Shown: positions 1 through 8,765, counted from the first letter of the stretch. The stretch is DNA of 64,000 nt from Oscillospiraceae bacterium (GCA_017545185.1 JAFWQJ010000029.1:86160-150159), one strand, 5' to 3'. A program made the numbers and translations. Notes: generated by a model from the letters alone, not told the origin.

Positions 1-2
1 TG

Positions 3-524
3 TCCAAAGATGTGCGCTTTTCGACCTACTGCGTCCCGATGATCGCGGGCGAGCTGCGGCGGTATCTGCGGGATTCCCACGCGGTCAAGGTCAGCCGTTC
101 GCTGCGCGATCTCGCGTATAAGGCGCTGCAGGCAAGGGAGCGTCTGACCGCGGCGCTGAACCGCGAACCGACCGCCCGCATGATCGCGGAGGAGATCGGT
201 GCGGAGACCGCGGACGTCGTCACCGCGCTGGAAAGCATCAGCGACCCCGTTTCGCTCTACGAGCCGATCTATTCGGATTCCGGCGACCCGCTCTGCCTGA
301 TCGACCAGATCGGCGACCCCGACAGCAGCGAGCAGAACTGGATGTCCGAGCTTGCCCTGCGGGACGCGCTGGCCTCTCTCGGCGACCGGGAAAAAAATAT
401 CCTCCGCCGGCGTTTCTGGCAGGGCAAAACGCAGGTGGAGGTCGCACAGGAGATCGGGATCTCGCAGGCACAAGTCTCGCGCATTGAAAAAGCCGCGATC
501 GCGAAGATTAAGTCGCAGCTTTGA
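3..524 (+). CDS. sigG: Sporulation sigma factor SigG (5' end outside window)
   Basis: Sigma-70 family factor of the SigF/SigG type, which directs RNA polymerase to forespore genes. The frame is open to the first base, so the N-terminus lies before the window; 173 codons are visible. They begin in region 2 (DVRFSTYCVPMIAGELRRYL, the SigG/SigF signature), continue through region 3 (SVRSLRD-like VSRSLRDLAYKAL) and end in region 4 with the helix-turn-helix GKTQVEVAQEIGISQAQVSR. The wording is closer to SigG than SigF from memory of B. subtilis, but the missing part would decide. The last 15 codons are repeated 193 bp downstream (second copy around 673-718), outside any sigG frame. Confidence 0.88.
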   Translation, partial: SKDVRFSTYCVPMIAGELRRYLRDSHAVKVSRSLRDLAYKALQARERLTAALNREPTARMIAEEIGAETADVVTALESISDPVSLYEPIYSDSGDPLCLIDQIGDPDSSEQNWMSELALRDALASLGDREKNILRRRFWQGKTQVEVAQEIGISQAQVSRIEKAAIAKIKSQL

Positions 525-558
525 TTTTGCCGACCTGCGCCATGATCTTCTCCGCCCA
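480..558. repeat. Direct repeat copy 1: sigG 3' end plus duplicated HAD gene 3' end
   Basis: This segment matches 673-751 at a constant offset of 193 bp with about seven or eight mismatches. It contains the last codons of sigG, its stop, and a duplicated piece of the 3' end of the minus-strand HAD gene. Only the second copy is attached to the intact HAD gene; only the first is attached to sigG. The two copies bracket a 114 bp palindrome-rich spacer. Confidence 0.85.
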
Positions 559-672
559 CTGTCCGCCGGGAGAGGCGGCCTGAGAGAAGCCGCGTCCAGC
601 GGCGTGCCGGGCGTAACTTGGGAGCGCTCCGCGGCCGCCCTCCGGAGGGATATGCCAGCGGGGGCTCCCCGC
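559..672. repeat. Palindrome-mosaic spacer between the direct repeats
   Basis: This 114 bp stretch is made of consecutive short palindromes: CCGCC-GGGAGA-GGCGG, GGAGCGCTCC, GCGGCCGC, CCTCCGGAGG and GCGGGG-GCT-CCCCGC. No convincing gene is present. The layout resembles the hairpin mosaics after other stop codons in this window (for example 8766-8998 and 53620-53745), though the stem sequences differ. Confidence 0.6.
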
Positions 673-751
673 CGCATTGAAAAGGCCGCGATCGCGAAGA
701 TCAAGGCGCAGCTTTGATTTTGCCGACCTGTGCCATGATCTTATCGACCCA
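673..751. repeat. Direct repeat copy 2: HAD gene 3' end plus duplicated sigG 3' end
   Basis: Second copy of the 78-79 bp repeat at 480-558. Read on the plus strand it encodes another RIEKAAIAKIKAQL-stop tail with no sigG body upstream. Read on the minus strand it encodes the true C-terminus of the HAD protein. The simplest reading is that sigG and the HAD gene once overlapped tail to tail and a partial duplication separated them. Confidence 0.85.
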
Positions 752-1171
752 TTCATCATCAGGCGGGCCGATCTGAAACACGCGGAAGCCGTAATACTGC
801 CCGTTCTGATAAACGGAGCGGTCGTCGTCCACATGAAGGTCAATGCGGTAATGCGCAGGATATTTCGAGGGCATCGGGTCTTTATGCTCCGCCTGCACCT
901 CTTTCTCATGCCGCGCACCGTTCACGATGCTGTCAATACGAATGCCGTAATGCTTAAACAGCGAGCGGATATAAAACGGCGTGCGGAACGAGGTCGTATA
1001 CACCCAGATCTCGCAGCCCGCTTCCCGCAGACGGCGCATCAGCTCAATCGTTCCCTTCCGCAGCCGCTCGTGATAGAGCTTATTCCACGGAAAACCGAGC
1101 GGCGGCTCGAGCGTAAAGCCGTCCTCCTCTGCAACAAACAGGGTATCGTCCAGATCAAATGAAATGCGCAT
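701..1171 (-). CDS. HAD-superfamily hydrolase
   Basis: A 156-residue protein of the haloacid dehalogenase fold, probably a cytosolic phosphatase. Motif I is FDLDDT at residues 5-10 (nucleophile D6, acid D8), a motif II-like YTTS sits at 58-61, and the acidic motif VDDD is at 114-117. There is no large cap domain, so the protein is a short single-domain HAD. Substrate is not predictable. The C-terminal codons lie in a repeated segment shared with the end of sigG; the gene itself appears intact. It is on the minus strand, 9 bp after the yigZ-family gene, and may be co-transcribed with it. Confidence 0.75.
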   Translation of the reverse strand: MRISFDLDDTLFVAEEDGFTLEPPLGFPWNKLYHERLRKGTIELMRRLREAGCEIWVYTTSFRTPFYIRSLFKHYGIRIDSIVNGARHEKEVQAEHKDPMPSKYPAHYRIDLHVDDDRSVYQNGQYYGFRVFQIGPPDDEWVDKIMAQVGKIKAAP

Positions 1172-1180
1172 AAAAACCTC

Positions 1181-1801
1181 TTAATAACTGACAAAATGTG
1201 TTTCGAGCTGCTCCAGCGCGGGCTTTCCGTTGTAAAGCTCCGTCAGGGCAGCTTCCATTTTCTCATATTCCGATTCCGGAATATCAAAAAGCAGCGTGAC
1301 CTTATCGCTGAAATCGCTGCCTGCGTCCTTGATGCCGTACTGCGGCAGCAGGTGACTGAGTGTACCATAAAAGCTGTAATCCGTTTCGAGCCTGATGCGG
1401 AGCGATTCCTTGAAATGCAGCAGCTCCGCGGCTTTGACGGCTTCCGCCGCCGCACCGGAATAGGCTCTTGTCAGACCCGGTGCTCCGAGCAGTACGCCGC
1501 CGAAATAGCGCGTGACGACACAGCAGACGTCTGTCAGCCCGGATTTCTGCAGCACGCCGAGCACGGGGATCCCGCCGGTGCCCTGCGGCTCGCCGTCGTC
1601 GCTGTAGCGGGTCGCGGCAGGCTCCCGCAGGATATACGCCCAGACATTATGACGCGCCTTGTGATGCTTCGCCTTCACCGTCTCGATGATCTCGCGGCAT
1701 TCGTCCTCCGTTTTCGCGGGGAAAAGCTGCGCGATGAATTCCGAGCGCTTTTCGGTGATGCTGCCCTCACAGGGCGCTGATACTGTTGTAAATTCGATCA
1801 T
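1181..1801 (-). CDS. yigZ: YigZ/IMPACT family protein (UPF0029)
   Basis: A 206-residue member of the YigZ/IMPACT family, common in bacteria and linked by homology to translation control, with no settled reaction. The N-terminal UPF0029 domain is recognisable by KRSEFIAQLFPAKTEDEC, the HNVWAYIL segment, the SDDGEPQGTGGIPVL motif and RYFGGVLLGAPGLTRAYSGA. The C-terminal DUF1949-like ferredoxin fold follows from about residue 135 (LRIRLETDYSFYGTL). Length is typical (about 200-215). It is 11 bp downstream of the unknown gene ending at 1813 and upstream of the HAD gene on the same strand. Confidence 0.9.
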   Translation of the reverse strand: MIEFTTVSAPCEGSITEKRSEFIAQLFPAKTEDECREIIETVKAKHHKARHNVWAYILREPAATRYSDDGEPQGTGGIPVLGVLQKSGLTDVCCVVTRYFGGVLLGAPGLTRAYSGAAAEAVKAAELLHFKESLRIRLETDYSFYGTLSHLLPQYGIKDAGSDFSDKVTLLFDIPESEYEKMEAALTELYNGKPALEQLETHFVSY

Positions 1802-1812
1802 AGCGTTCTCCG

Positions 1813-2331
1813 TTATCTTGACAGGTATTCAAAGCAGATATATTCCCGCGTATCGGGAAATTTCAGGATCCCGTAGCTTCTGCTGCCGGTGCCGGCCGGA
1901 TAATAGACAAGCACCGCAGCACCGGTAATGTCCCTGTCTGTGATGCGCGAAAACGGCAGATGAAGCGGAAAGGCATCGAGCCCTTCGTCCGGGTCTGCAC
2001 ATTCTCCCGCAGTTTTTCCGTACCAGTATGCTGCGGTGCCGTTTGCAGGCTCCGGTGTATCCAGATGATAGCGATCCGTCAGCGTATCCTCAAACTGCGC
2101 TGCTGTATCCTCCGGCAGTGTAAAAGCGTACATATACAGCTTGCTCAACAGCAGCCGGCGCTGCACAAAGCGCAGATCTTCCGCACCCTCCTGCGGCAGA
2201 AAAGGCACTCTGCCGTCGTCCTCAATATAAGCCAGATAGCTGCTGTATGTCCGGAATCTGCCCGCATAGCAAAGCAGAGCGATGCCCGCAAGCAGAAAAA
2301 CCGGCAGCGCGATCAACAGTTTTTTCTTCAT
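1813..2331 (-). CDS. Membrane-anchored or secreted hypothetical protein
   Basis: A 172-residue protein I do not recognise. Residues 1-24 (MKKKLLIALPVFLLAGIALL) form a signal anchor or signal peptide; the rest is hydrophilic and probably extracytoplasmic. Its ATG overlaps the stop codon of tmcAL by one base (TAATG), so translation is likely coupled to it. No cysteine lipobox is present. Function unknown. Confidence 0.7.
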   Translation of the reverse strand: MKKKLLIALPVFLLAGIALLCYAGRFRTYSSYLAYIEDDGRVPFLPQEGAEDLRFVQRRLLLSKLYMYAFTLPEDTAAQFEDTLTDRYHLDTPEPANGTAAYWYGKTAGECADPDEGLDAFPLHLPFSRITDRDITGAAVLVYYPAGTGSRSYGILKFPDTREYICFEYLSR

Positions 2332-3521
2332 TATTTCACCATGCCGATCATGGCCTTATAGTCCGCGTCCGCAGGATTGATGCGCCGCTGTGCCAGTCCG
2401 TAGACCGAGGTCGCACGCGCTTCCAGTTCGGCGCAGGCCTTCTGTGCGGGGCCCAGCTCCGCCAGCTTTGCCAGCGATGTACCGTAAGGCAGCGTCGTGC
2501 CGGCGTTTTTGGCCGCCGTCAGGATATCCCGTCCGCGCTCGGAGATCGCAAGGATCCGGCCGTATGGCGGCGGGTTCTGCGTGTCCTCCGGTTTAATGCC
2601 GATCAGCAGGTCAAGCAGAATGCGCCGGATACGCGACATCGGATACCGCTTGCTCTTGATCGAGAGCAGCAGCGATTCCAGCGAGGTCTCATTGCGGGCG
2701 GCAAGGATCTTGTTTTCGAGCCCCTGCCCGACCTCCGGCAGCGCGGCAATTTCCTCCGCGGTCGTTGTCCGCAGCTTATAGAGCAGTACGCGCTCCAGAT
2801 GCTCGAACCGCGCGATCATGCCGGTCGCGGCACATGCGCTGATCGCGTCGGAGGAGTTATCCGGCACCAGATCGTCGAAATCGTCACTGTGATTTTCCAT
2901 GAGCTGACGGATCAGCGAGGCACTTGCGATCTTGCCGGTCGCCGTCATGCCGTCATGCATCTCATTGCGCTTGATCGTGAACGGCTGGATCTTCAGCTTG
3001 ACCGCGACCATTGCCTTCAGGTATTCGATCGCGAGTGTGTTGTTCGGATAGCTGAACAGCATCCCGATCTCGTCGCCGTAGGTCTGCCGGATCAAGATCT
3101 GCAGCGCCTTCGGATACGAATTGCCGAGCTTCATCAGATCCTCCAGCTCCGGACGCTTCGCACAGGCATAGCTCGCCTTGACCGCTCCGGTCAGCAGCGA
3201 GAGGTCGCCGCACTCGCTCCCGAAGGAGAGCTCATCCACGCAGCCTAAGCCCTTCAGAATATACATCGCGCCCTTCGCATAGGTCTCCGCGGAGCTCAGA
3301 CAGTACGCGACCGGCAGCTCAATGACCAGATCGGCGCCGCAGCGGACGGCGGTCTTTGCACGCTCAAACTTGTTGAGCACGGCCACATCGCCGCGCTGCA
3401 CAAAGTTGCCGCTCATCAGGGCAACGATGTGCGTCGCGCCGTTTTTGCGCGTCTCCTCGATATGATACAGATGTCCGTTATGGAAAGGATTATATTCACA
3501 AATGATTCCGCTGATCTTCAT
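2331..3521 (-). CDS. tmcAL: tRNA(Met) cytidine acetate ligase TmcAL
   Basis: A 396-residue protein of the YlbM/TmcAL family, which uses ATP and acetate to make N4-acetylcytidine at the wobble position of elongator tRNA-Met. The nucleotidyltransferase signature CEYNPFHNGHLYHI is at residues 8-21, followed by ALMSGNFVQRGDVAVLNKFE at about 34-53, both diagnostic. Length fits the family (about 390-415). The minus-strand order tmcAL - small membrane protein - yigZ - HAD suggests one transcript. An elongator tRNA-Met, the substrate, is encoded elsewhere in this window (29489-29562). Confidence 0.93.
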   Translation of the reverse strand: MKISGIICEYNPFHNGHLYHIEETRKNGATHIVALMSGNFVQRGDVAVLNKFERAKTAVRCGADLVIELPVAYCLSSAETYAKGAMYILKGLGCVDELSFGSECGDLSLLTGAVKASYACAKRPELEDLMKLGNSYPKALQILIRQTYGDEIGMLFSYPNNTLAIEYLKAMVAVKLKIQPFTIKRNEMHDGMTATGKIASASLIRQLMENHSDDFDDLVPDNSSDAISACAATGMIARFEHLERVLLYKLRTTTAEEIAALPEVGQGLENKILAARNETSLESLLLSIKSKRYPMSRIRRILLDLLIGIKPEDTQNPPPYGRILAISERGRDILTAAKNAGTTLPYGTSLAKLAELGPAQKACAELEARATSVYGLAQRRINPADADYKAMIGMVK

Positions 3522-3644
3522 GTAAAAGCCTCCTTGCTGTCAGTGGGACCCGTTCTGTATGCCGCTTTGCCGTCATTCCGGACAAACCGGAAGCGGAATC
3601 GGCGTACTCTGCAATGCGAAATGCGGATTTTTTCACAAACCCTC

Positions 3645-3673
3645 TTGCAAGTTGCAGGAATTTCGTGTATAAT
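3645..3673 (+). promoter_or_regulatory. Promoter for ackA
   Basis: TTGCAA at 3645-3650 and TATAAT at 3668-3673 with a 17 bp spacer. The predicted start lies near 3680, giving a leader of about 65 nt before the acetate kinase ATG, with AAGGAAGAG as ribosome binding site. Confidence 0.8.
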
Positions 3674-3744
3674 AAAGAATGCGACTGACCGTTCCGGGAA
3701 CGGACGTCAATAGAAGTTTCTATAATTGAAAGGAAGAGTTTATT

Positions 3745-4944
3745 ATGTTAATTCTCGTAGTCAACGCCGGCAGCTCCTCGCTGAAGTATCAGCTCATCAA
3801 TATGGATGATGAGAGCGTTCTTGCAAAGGGCAACTGCGACCGCATCGGCATCGACGGCCATGTGAGCCACAAGACTGCGGACGGCAGAACCGTTGACGCA
3901 GACTGCAATTTCCCGACCCACACCGAAGCCTTTGAAAAGCTCGTTGAGGTGCTGACGACCGGCGATGCAGCCGTCATCAAGTCCATGGACGAGATCTCCG
4001 CTGTCGGCCACCGCATCGTTCAGGGTGCAGAGGTCTTCGACCGTCCGTGCCTCGTCACGCCGGAGATCATCGACAAGATCGACGAATTAAGAGAGCTGGC
4101 ACCGGTCCACAACCACGCACATGCACTCGCGCTGCGCGCCTGCACCGCGGTCATTCCGAAGACCACCCCGCAGGTCGTTGTCTTTGACACCGCCTTCCAC
4201 CAGACCATGCCGCCGAAGGCTTACATGTTCGCACTCCCCTATGAGGATTACGAGAAGTATCATGTCCGCAAGTACGGCTTCCACGGCACCTCTCACCGCT
4301 TTGTTTCCGCGGCACTCGCAGAGGCAATGGGCAAGGACATCAAGGATCTGAAGATCGTCTCCTGCCACCTCGGAAACGGCTCCTCGATCACCGCTGTTCA
4401 GGGCGGCAAGTGCATCGACACCTCCATGGGCTTCACCCCGCTGGACGGCATCCTGATGGGCACCCGCTGCGGCGCGGTCGATCCGTCTGCCGTGACCTTC
4501 GTTGCAGATAAGCACGGCTTCACCCCGGACGAGATGAGCCAGTACATGAACAAGAAGTCCGGCTTCCTTGGCATTTCCGGTATCTCCTCCGATAACCGCG
4601 AGATCACCGCTGCTGCGGAAAAGGGCGACAAGCGCGCAATCCTCGCGACCGAGATGCTCGCATATCAGATCCAGCGTTACATCGGCGCATACACCGCTGC
4701 AATGAACGGCATGGATGCTGTCCTGTTCACCGGCGGCATCGGCGAGAATTCCTGGGAGGTCCGCGAGCGCGTCTGCAGCAACATGAGCTACTTCGGCATT
4801 GAGATCGACAAGGAGCTCAACAAGAACACCCGCGGCAAGCTGATGAAGATCTCCACGCCGGAAGCCAAGACCGAGGTCTGGATCGTTCCGACGAACGAGG
4901 AGCTCCTGATCGCACGCGATACGCTCGCACTGATCTCGAAATAA
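3745..4944 (+). CDS. ackA: Acetate kinase
   Basis: A 399-residue acetate kinase, which converts acetyl phosphate and ADP to acetate and ATP in the last step of acetogenic fermentation. Family marks in order are the phosphate-binding NAGSSSLKYQ at 7-16, FDTAFHQTMPP near 148-158, KYGFHGTSHR near 175-184, the adenosine/phosphate loops CHLGNGSS and FTGGIGENS. The length is standard. A strong promoter lies upstream. The gene appears monocistronic: the usual partner pta is not adjacent. The codon usage is noticeably optimised (few rare codons), as expected for a highly expressed fermentation enzyme. Confidence 0.97.
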   Translation: MLILVVNAGSSSLKYQLINMDDESVLAKGNCDRIGIDGHVSHKTADGRTVDADCNFPTHTEAFEKLVEVLTTGDAAVIKSMDEISAVGHRIVQGAEVFDRPCLVTPEIIDKIDELRELAPVHNHAHALALRACTAVIPKTTPQVVVFDTAFHQTMPPKAYMFALPYEDYEKYHVRKYGFHGTSHRFVSAALAEAMGKDIKDLKIVSCHLGNGSSITAVQGGKCIDTSMGFTPLDGILMGTRCGAVDPSAVTFVADKHGFTPDEMSQYMNKKSGFLGISGISSDNREITAAAEKGDKRAILATEMLAYQIQRYIGAYTAAMNGMDAVLFTGGIGENSWEVRERVCSNMSYFGIEIDKELNKNTRGKLMKISTPEAKTEVWIVPTNEELLIARDTLALISK

Positions 4945-5075
4945 CCGAATCAAAAGGATATACTCTATTATAACACTCTTGACGCATAAAAGGCAAGGCA
5001 TTTTTGCTTGACGTTTTATACAAATTTAAGAGTTGAATTTTGGCACACTGAAAATCGGAAACGGAGGCCGGCTTC

Positions 5076-5645
5076 ATGTCGAATTTCAAGGATGTTCTCA
5101 AAGGATTCTTCCGGGACGATTCCGGGGAGGACGATTATGTGCTTCCGCTGGATGAAAGCGGCAAGCTGATCCGCCCCATGGGGACGGTCAAGGCAGTCGC
5201 CCACAGCTTTAAGACAAGAAGCCGCTCCGGATTGGAGCCGGGACAGGGGCTGCCGGAAAAGCTCCCGCTGGACGACGAATCCCGCGCGCTGCTGGAGATC
5301 GCAAATGCGGTGCGCGACAAGGCCTATGCAAAGTATTCCGGCTTCCGGGTCGGGGCTGCGCTGGTCGGGGAATCCGGTCAGGTGTATCTCGGCGTCAACA
5401 TCGAGAACGCCTCGTATCCGGCCGGCATCTGCGCGGAGCGTGCCGCGCTCTGTGCCGCGGTCACCGCGGGCGAGCAGAAATTCTCCGCGATCGCGATCGT
5501 CGGCGGAGACGACGGCGAGCCATGCTATCCCTGCGGCATCTGCAGGCAGGCACTCGCGGAATTCTGCGGGCCGGAGCTTCCGGTCATTCTCGCAGACGGC
5601 GTGTATCCGCTCGGCGGACTGCTGCCGCATTCCTTTGCATTATAA
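5076..5645 (+). CDS. cdd: Cytidine deaminase with N-terminal extension
   Basis: A 189-residue protein whose C-terminal 120 residues are a cytidine deaminase (zinc-dependent conversion of cytidine or deoxycytidine to uridine forms, pyrimidine salvage). The zinc and catalytic motifs are CAERAA (Cys-Ala-Glu) and PCGICRQ (Pro-Cys-x-x-Cys); the substrate segment GVNIENASYPAGICAERAA is complete. Free-standing Cdd proteins are usually about 130 residues, so the first 65 residues (MSNFKDVLKGFFRDDSGEDD...) are an extra, polar and probably unstructured extension. The ATG at 5076 follows a GGAGG site, which supports this longer form over an internal start. Confidence 0.9.
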   Translation: MSNFKDVLKGFFRDDSGEDDYVLPLDESGKLIRPMGTVKAVAHSFKTRSRSGLEPGQGLPEKLPLDDESRALLEIANAVRDKAYAKYSGFRVGAALVGESGQVYLGVNIENASYPAGICAERAALCAAVTAGEQKFSAIAIVGGDDGEPCYPCGICRQALAEFCGPELPVILADGVYPLGGLLPHSFAL

Positions 5646-5816
5646 ACAGACGAGGCAGGAAGCAGGGGCTCAGCACCGTGCCTCTTGCCTCTCTGCAGTT
5701 CCGGAAGTGAAATGCGAAGCGTAACCTTGTCCGGTTACTATTCACTTTTCACTATTCACTGATTTCCGATAGCAAATAAAGAAAGAAACAAAAAGAACAA
5801 AAAGAAGGGTGATACC

Positions 5817-7457
5817 ATGCGCAGAATGCGAGCCTTGCTTCTGGCGCTGCTGCTGACCGCGCTGTTCTGCTGCGGCTGCGGCGAGGATGAAAATGTCATC
5901 AAGGGCGCAGGGCATTCCTTTTCGTACTGTCTGGTCGGCAATCCGGATACGCTGGACCCGCAGCTTGCGGAGAACGCCTCGGCAAAGACCGTGCTGGCCA
6001 ATCTGTTCGAGGGACTGCTCACGCTGGATGCCGCAGGCAGTCTGCAGAACGGCGTCGCCGAATCCTATACAGTCTCCGATGACATGCTGCATTATTCCTT
6101 CACGCTGCGGAAGGATTCCTACTGGTACGATGCATACGCGGAGAACAGTGCATTCGGCAAGGACGCGAAGAAAACCGTCACGGCGCAGGATTTTGTCTTT
6201 GCGTTCCGGCGGCTGTTCGATCCGCAGTACAGCTCCCCGAATGCAGAGGCGTTCAGCTGCCTCAAAAATGCGCGGGAGATCATGGCGCAGCGGCTGGCAC
6301 CGTCGAATATCGGCGTGGAGGCAAAATCCGACTACGAACTGGAATTTACGCTTGAGCGGCCGGATACCGGCTTTCTCATGCTGCTGACGTCCCCTGCCGC
6401 AATGCCCTGCAGTCAGGAGTATTTCGAGAACAGCAAGGGGCGATACGGACTGGATGAAGCGTCGGTCATCGGGAACGGCAGCTTCGCGATGTCGCGCTGG
6501 CTGTACGACCCCTACGGCAAATACAATGTCGTGCAGCTGGTACGCAACCCGCTGAACCACGAGGTCAGGCGCATCTTCCCGACGGAGCTGAACCTCTATA
6601 TCGAGGAATCCGACGCGGATGCAGCTGCGATCTTTACGGAGGGCAATGCCGAATGCTATGTGACGACACAGAACAGTCTGGTCGGGCGTTCGGAATATCA
6701 GGCAGAGGGCAGCTACAGCATCACGCTCGGGCTGATCGCAAATCCGGATTCGCATTTCGCCGATGCGAATGTCCGCAGTGCCATGGCACTGACGCTCGAC
6801 CGCGGGCGGTTCCCGGCAGACGATCAGGATATCCGCAGAGCATCGGGCATTCTGCCGCCGGGCATCACGATGCTGAACAAAAGCTGCCGCGAGCTGATTG
6901 CGGACGCAGCCTTCCAGAACTATGATCCGCCCGAAGCGGACCGGCTCTATCACAAGGCGATGCGCAAGCTCCGCATCTCCGAGCTGGAGGAGGGCAAGGT
7001 TCTGGTCTGCGCCGGCATGATGGACTACACGATCTTAGCGGAGGTGCTCGACCTCTGGCGTGATGAGCTCGACCTGCATTTCAGCATCGAGGAGGTCACG
7101 GAACCGGAATACGAATCACGGCTCGCTTCCGGGGACTACGCCCTCGCGCTGTATGCGGTCACCGGTGCGTATCACGATGCGCCGTCCGTCTTTGAAAATG
7201 TGATCTCGGACAGCAGGCTGCACTGTGCGGAAGCCGCTTCGGTCAGAACGCTTCTGGAGCAGGCCGCCGCCGTGCCGAATCTCACGGACTGCGTGGAGCT
7301 CTACCGGCAGGCAGAGGAAGCGATCCTCTCAGACAACTGCTTCATCCCGCTGTTCTATAAGCAGCGGTATCTGATCTGCAAGCAGGGCGTTTCGGATGTT
7401 GTGTTCAATCCGTTCAGCGGACAGGTGCAGTTTTCCGAAGCGAAATTTTATCAGTAA
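5817..7457 (+). CDS. Oligopeptide ABC transporter substrate-binding lipoprotein (OppA type)
   Basis: A 546-residue solute-binding protein of the SBP_bac_5 (OppA/DppA) family. The signal peptide ends in a lipobox, LFCCGCG, so it is expected to be lipid-anchored outside the membrane. The family start NPDTLDPQLAENASAKTVL and the ANLFEGLL segment follow directly; a SYTVSDDMLHYSFTLRKDSY stretch is also characteristic. No permease or ATPase gene is nearby, so it is an orphan binding protein that must use a transporter encoded elsewhere or act as a receptor. The preceding 170 bp holds no gene. Confidence 0.9.
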   Translation: MRRMRALLLALLLTALFCCGCGEDENVIKGAGHSFSYCLVGNPDTLDPQLAENASAKTVLANLFEGLLTLDAAGSLQNGVAESYTVSDDMLHYSFTLRKDSYWYDAYAENSAFGKDAKKTVTAQDFVFAFRRLFDPQYSSPNAEAFSCLKNAREIMAQRLAPSNIGVEAKSDYELEFTLERPDTGFLMLLTSPAAMPCSQEYFENSKGRYGLDEASVIGNGSFAMSRWLYDPYGKYNVVQLVRNPLNHEVRRIFPTELNLYIEESDADAAAIFTEGNAECYVTTQNSLVGRSEYQAEGSYSITLGLIANPDSHFADANVRSAMALTLDRGRFPADDQDIRRASGILPPGITMLNKSCRELIADAAFQNYDPPEADRLYHKAMRKLRISELEEGKVLVCAGMMDYTILAEVLDLWRDELDLHFSIEEVTEPEYESRLASGDYALALYAVTGAYHDAPSVFENVISDSRLHCAEAASVRTLLEQAAAVPNLTDCVELYRQAEEAILSDNCFIPLFYKQRYLICKQGVSDVVFNPFSGQVQFSEAKFYQ

Positions 7458-7502
7458 TACGGGGAAAAACAAGCAAATACGGGTGTGGAAAGGAAAATCT
7501 TT

Positions 7503-7973
7503 ATGTTCAGGCAATGGGTCGGCCTTTTGGAAAAAGAGGGCTGGAAGATCACGATGCGGGAAACAGAGGCAGCTGTTCCGGAGGAGATCAGCGACCGCTA
7601 TCCGGCACCGGCTGCATGGGCGGCGTTCATCGCGCCGGTTTCCGAATGCGTCAGCGGGGACGGCAAAGTCCGTTTCCTGACGTTTGAGGACTATCAGACG
7701 CAGCGGGACGGCTTCCGCTGGAATGAGCCGGAGCTCCGGAGCACGGAGGCTGCGGGCAACGATCACGAGATGCGCGCTGCGGTGACCGGCTTCTGGAATT
7801 ATCATCTGCCGATCGTGCACTGCACCGGCGATCCCTATGCATATTACGCGATCGACACGCAGTTCGGCAGCGTCGTCTACGGCGAAGCACCGGAATTTGA
7901 AACGGCTGAGGTCGCAGCCGAAAGCTTTGAGCAGTTCATCCAAAAGCTCATTGACGGCGCGATCAAGCTGTAA
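7503..7973 (+). CDS. SUKH/SMI1-KNR4-like hypothetical protein
   Basis: A 156-residue cytosolic protein with no signal peptide. The start at ATG 7503 is preferred over GTG 7485 because AAAGGA lies 8 bp before it. Its pattern (an N-terminal helix FRQWVGLLEKEGW, a proline-rich turn RYPAPAAWAAFI, then a FLTFEDYQ strand and a final aromatic helix) resembles SMI1/KNR4 (SUKH) proteins, many of which are immunity proteins or regulators. The assignment is by pattern only. It stands between an orphan binding protein and exonuclease III, with no visible toxin partner. Confidence 0.55.
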   Translation: MFRQWVGLLEKEGWKITMRETEAAVPEEISDRYPAPAAWAAFIAPVSECVSGDGKVRFLTFEDYQTQRDGFRWNEPELRSTEAAGNDHEMRAAVTGFWNYHLPIVHCTGDPYAYYAIDTQFGSVVYGEAPEFETAEVAAESFEQFIQKLIDGAIKL

Positions 7974-8000
7974 ACCTACATATCAAAACGGAGGACGGTC

Positions 8001-8765
8001 ATGCGTGCTGTCACATGGAATGTCAACGGACTGAGAGCCTGCGAAAAGAAAGGATTTGCTGACTTTTTCAGGGAAATAGATGCAGATTTCTTCTGCATTC
8101 AGGAGACGAAAATGCAGGAGGATCAGCTCTCTGCGCTGAGCTGGTCGGCGGAGGGCTATCACGCGTTCTGGAACAGTGCCGAGAAAAAAGGCTATTCCGG
8201 CACAGCGGTCTTTGCAAAAAAGGAGCCGCTGTCTGTCACAAAGGAAATGACGACCGGCGGCATCTCGAATGAGGGCAGAGTGCTGACGCTGGAATATCCG
8301 GACTTTTATCTGGTCAATGCCTACGTGCCGAATGTCCGGCGCGACCTTGTCCGCATCCCGCTGCGCATGGAGTGGGAGGACGCGCTGCGTGCGCATCTGC
8401 TGGCACTGGACGAAAAAAAGCCGGTGCTCTACTGCGGCGACCTCAACGTCGCGCATCAGCCGATCGACCTGAAAAACGCGAAGTCCAATGAGGGCAACGC
8501 GGGCTATACCGCCGAGGAACGCGCCAAAATGACCGAGCTTCTGGCGGCAGGCTTCACGGACGCGTTCCGCAGCAAATACCCCGACCGCACCGATGCGTAT
8601 ACATGGTGGTCGTACATGGGCAGAGCGCGGGAGAAGAACGTCGGCTGGCGCATTGACTACTGGATCCTGTCAAACCGCCTCGCTGACCGCATTGACGATG
8701 TCATCATCCACAAGGATACCCTGGGCAGCGACCACTGCCCGCTGGAACTCAGGATCTCACTGTGA
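8001..8765 (+). CDS. exoA: Exodeoxyribonuclease III
   Basis: A 254-residue AP endonuclease/3'-5' exonuclease of the ExoIII/APE1 type, which repairs abasic sites. All catalytic motifs are visible: TWNVNGLRAC at 5-14, the metal ligand in CIQETKMQ at about 32-39, GDLNVAH near 152-158, and the terminal GSDHCPLEL with the catalytic Asp-His pair. Length matches the family (about 250-270). RBS GGAGG lies 9 bp before the ATG. The stop is followed immediately by a hairpin-mosaic repeat. Confidence 0.96.
   Translation: MRAVTWNVNGLRACEKKGFADFFREIDADFFCIQETKMQEDQLSALSWSAEGYHAFWNSAEKKGYSGTAVFAKKEPLSVTKEMTTGGISNEGRVLTLEYPDFYLVNAYVPNVRRDLVRIPLRMEWEDALRAHLLALDEKKPVLYCGDLNVAHQPIDLKNAKSNEGNAGYTAEERAKMTELLAAGFTDAFRSKYPDRTDAYTWWSYMGRAREKNVGWRIDYWILSNRLADRIDDVIIHKDTLGSDHCPLELRISL

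Noticed and set aside
508-918. Minus-strand open frame ending in a second HAD-like tail
   Set aside because: It joins the duplicated HAD gene end to the palindromic spacer and to a shifted frame of the HAD gene; no HAD motif or start site.
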